Source of the DNA: an uncultured Pirellulaceae bacterium
GTDB taxonomy: Bacteria > Planctomycetota > Planctomycetia > Pirellulales > Pirellulaceae
Length of the DNA: 64,000 bases
Direction of reading: 5' to 3'
Assembly: GCA_937921995.1 (NCBI GenBank)
Contig: CAKZVF010000065.1
Location: forward strand, 62,001-126,000
Below the pieces are notes generated by a model that saw nothing but the letters and a program-made list of their open reading frames with translations, ran no database searches and was not told where the DNA came from. Positions 61,862-64,000 of this stretch are shown here, in pieces (position 1 is the stretch's first letter; every line of letters begins with the position of its first letter). A program made the translations under genes and the position numbers.

Positions 61862-64000
61862 ATGTTCGATAATATTTTCTCATCTTCGCCAAACGTTTGG
61901 GCCGGGCTGATTTCCGGCGCGATCGCGATCCCGATCTTGATCCATTTGATTAACTTGGTTCGCCATAAAACGGTGCGCTGGGCGGCGATGGATTTTTTGC
62001 TCAAAAGCCACAAACGCAACCGCAACTACGTGTGGCTGAAACAAATGCTGCTGTTGTTGGCACGCATCGCTGTGTTGTTGATCGCGCTGTTTTTGCTGGG
62101 GCAAGTCGGTTGTAACGGGGATCGCATCGCGCGATTGCTGGGCGGCCGATCGACGCACCACTACGTTCTCTTGGACGATAGTTTCTCGATGGGGCAGCGC
62201 GGAGAGAACGAGAACGATCCTACCGCTTTTGATCGTGCTAAGGCAACGCTTTCATTGATTGCCGGCCGCGCCAAAGATCGGCAGAACCAGAAATTCACGC
62301 TGTTGCGATATTCGAGAGCCGTTGATCGAACCGATGCTTCTGACGCCATTGATAACGATATCGAATCCCCCGCTCGTCCGAATGCGGACATTGAAAACAT
62401 CTTGGTTGACAGTCAATTCAACGCGCTGCTGGAGACGGTGAAGGGAACCATGGAGGTGTCGTGGTTCAGTGGAGGCATCGAACCGGCGCTAACGCGCGTT
62501 AAAACCCTGATAGAGGAACGGTCCGACGAAAATGCGATTCTTTACGTTCTGTCTGATTTTCGGACCAAGGACTGGGACGCACCGAAGCAGGTTGCCAGTG
62601 ATCTGGCCGACATTCGTGGCACTGGCGGCGCGATTGAATTGATCAACTGTGCTACGACGAGTGATTCCAACGTTGCCATTATTGATCTTCAACCGGTCAG
62701 CAGCACCCGCGTGGCCGGAACTCCGTTGATGATGCAATTGAAAGTGAAGAACTATGGCAGCGACATCGCCACGAAAGTGCAAGCCAACATTTCGACCACT
62801 TCCTACAGCCAACCGACGATTGCTGAGAGCTTGAGTTTTCGCAAGGAGGATCTGCCGACAGTGTTCATCGCGGAGATTGCCGCTGGCGAGACTCAGACGC
62901 GCGTCTTTCCTGTGTTCTTCGACACACCCGGCACGCATGCCATTTCGGCTCGACTGAACCAAGACAGCCTATCCGCTGATGACCGGCGGGACTGCACCGT
63001 TGAGTTCGTGGTGGCATCCAGAGTGCTGGTCGTCGACAATGCTCAGCAACAGCACAGCAATTTCCTCAGCCTCGCACTGAGCCCGGATGGATCGACGGGC
63101 ATTGAACCTGTTTTTCGAACCAAGGATTTCCTGCGCGACGTTTCGACGGAAGACTTGGCAACGTTCGAGGTTATCTTTTTGCTCGACGTAGACAAATTGG
63201 ATGACGCGGCACTCAAAAACGTCCAAGCGTTCTGCCGCGCTGGCGGCGGCGTCGCTTTCTTTGCCGGACCAAAAACGGATTTCGGTTTCTATAACCAGAT
63301 GTACGATCAAGGGCAGGGGATCTACCCCATCGAATTGGAGCAATCCGTTGAGGTCATCGAAGACCCCAACTTTACCGGCCGGGACTTCCAAGTCGAATCC
63401 CATCCGGTTTTCGCGCCCGTTAACAGCCAGAAGACGACCCTGTTGGATTTGGTTGACATCGAACGCGTCATCGTTCCCACACGATCGTGGCTGCTGAAGA
63501 AACCGGCGGGTGTGGAAGTCATCGCCACCGTCCGCGGCGATGAGAAGCGGCCGCTGTTTGTGACCGGACGCTATGGTCAGGGACGTGTTATGGCCTGCAC
63601 CACGACCGCCGGACCCGTTTGGAATAATTGGGCTCGCAACGCCACCTTCCCGCCGATCATGCTGCTGATGCAAGACTATCTGGCGTCGGGTCGGCAATCG
63701 AGCAACGATCAACTGGTCCAGACGCCCTATACCATCACAGTCGATCGAAAAGAATATTTACCCAAGGCTCAGGTTCTCAAACCGGTCGCCGACGACCAAC
63801 CGCGCGAATTGGCCGATCTTATTCTTTTGAAAACTGAAGATGGGAAATTGAAAAACCAAATCGCGGGCGTTACCCCTAATCAAGCCGGAGATGATTTTGA
63901 AGTTGATCGCCCCGGCGTTTTTGATTTTTGGCTACAGCGCGTCTCTGGCGAATATTCTGTGATTCGAAAATCATTTAATGTTGACGTCTCCGAGAGCGAC
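61862..64000 (+). CDS. BatA-like membrane protein with VWA domain (C-terminus beyond window edge)
   Basis: The ORF track misses this gene because it stays open to the right edge. From the ATG at 61862 I read 713 codons without a stop. An N-terminal pair of spans encloses the BatA motif (IPILIHLINLVRHKTVRWAAMDFLL and MLLLLARIAVLLIALFLLGQVGC). A VWA-like domain (YVLLDDSFSMGQRGEN, MIDAS D-x-S-x-S) and long beta-rich segments follow. A GATase1-like segment (FCRAGGGVAFFAGPKTDFGF) is seen later. It completes a MoxR-DUF58-BatA run typical of the Bacteroides aerotolerance type. Its end and any BatB/BatD partner are outside the window. Confidence 0.9.
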   Translation, partial: MFDNIFSSSPNVWAGLISGAIAIPILIHLINLVRHKTVRWAAMDFLLKSHKRNRNYVWLKQMLLLLARIAVLLIALFLLGQVGCNGDRIARLLGGRSTHHYVLLDDSFSMGQRGENENDPTAFDRAKATLSLIAGRAKDRQNQKFTLLRYSRAVDRTDASDAIDNDIESPARPNADIENILVDSQFNALLETVKGTMEVSWFSGGIEPALTRVKTLIEERSDENAILYVLSDFRTKDWDAPKQVASDLADIRGTGGAIELINCATTSDSNVAIIDLQPVSSTRVAGTPLMMQLKVKNYGSDIATKVQANISTTSYSQPTIAESLSFRKEDLPTVFIAEIAAGETQTRVFPVFFDTPGTHAISARLNQDSLSADDRRDCTVEFVVASRVLVVDNAQQQHSNFLSLALSPDGSTGIEPVFRTKDFLRDVSTEDLATFEVIFLLDVDKLDDAALKNVQAFCRAGGGVAFFAGPKTDFGFYNQMYDQGQGIYPIELEQSVEVIEDPNFTGRDFQVESHPVFAPVNSQKTTLLDLVDIERVIVPTRSWLLKKPAGVEVIATVRGDEKRPLFVTGRYGQGRVMACTTTAGPVWNNWARNATFPPIMLLMQDYLASGRQSSNDQLVQTPYTITVDRKEYLPKAQVLKPVADDQPRELADLILLKTEDGKLKNQIAGVTPNQAGDDFEVDRPGVFDFWLQRVSGEYSVIRKSFNVDVSESD

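Noticed and set aside
62489-63712. Two minus-strand ORFs of 157 and 247 aa
   Set aside because: They are antisense to the BatA-like gene, which has clear spans and a VWA motif.
1-64000. Phage, integrase, transposase, defence system, CRISPR or biosynthetic cluster
   Set aside because: No protein with the corresponding motifs was seen on either strand; the only mobile candidate is the non-coding MITE-like element.

Overview
The window looks like a chromosomal segment of a planctomycete, most like the Pirellulales. The markers are a DUF1592/DUF1587-type cytochrome-domain protein translationally coupled to a Tat-exported DUF1552 protein, a DUF1559 prepilin-like protein, very large PQQ-propeller/TPR proteins, a dockerin-ended secreted protein, an H4MPT-linked C1-pathway protein, a MoxR-DUF58-BatA run and short palindromic intergenic repeats. 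No rRNA, phage, integrase, transposase, CRISPR or antibiotic cluster was found. Few genes have a strong Shine-Dalgarno sequence, so several starts were chosen from signal peptides, ATGA overlaps or domain boundaries.

Layout. 1-2 kb: two adjacent minus-strand HtrA-like proteins, one with an intact triad and one (cut by the window edge) that seems to lack the catalytic His. 2-5.2 kb: a small HEHVH-motif protein, a GT-C-like membrane glycosyltransferase and a small unknown. 5.2-8 kb: apbE and ffh, separated by an 18-unit heptanucleotide repeat. 8.2-10.7 kb: a HEAT-like protein and a Gfo/Idh/MocA oxidoreductase. 10.9-17.4 kb: ylqF coupled to a 1651-residue PQQ/TPR protein, plus a small unknown. 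18.3-27.5 kb: a USP-DUF389 membrane protein and a surface-glycan cluster of five glycosyltransferase-type genes with a DUF1559 prepilin-like gene inside it. 27.5-28.7 kb: a repeat island with a MITE-like element, a strong terminator, rpmE (L31 type B), tRNA-Ala(TGC) and tRNA-Ile(GAT).

29-41 kb: a secreted redoxin-fold protein without redox cysteines, an ABC ATPase, a SulP transporter, then a tripartite exporter (TolC-like, HlyD/DevB-like, two FtsX/DevC-like permeases, and a DevA-like ATPase fused to a cyclic-nucleotide-binding domain). 41-46.3 kb: the DUF1592-DUF1552-ankyrin trio. 46.5-57.7 kb: lepA, secreted unknowns, a DUF1697 protein, a PQQ-propeller protein, a GMC oxidoreductase, a small membrane protein, an isoprenylcysteine-methyltransferase-like protein and a dockerin protein. 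57.7-59.7 kb: a TIGR01777 epimerase translationally coupled to an MfnF-like (H4MPT-linked) ASKHA protein. 59.9-64 kb: MoxR, DUF58 and a BatA-like VWA protein cut by the right edge.

The most coherent machines are the exporter whose ATPase carries a PKA-type cyclic-nucleotide cassette, and the surface-glycan cluster. The repeat island, the MITE and the tRNA-Ile/tRNA-Ala pair away from any rRNA are the most unusual non-coding features. All functions are inferred from reading motifs; no database search was run.
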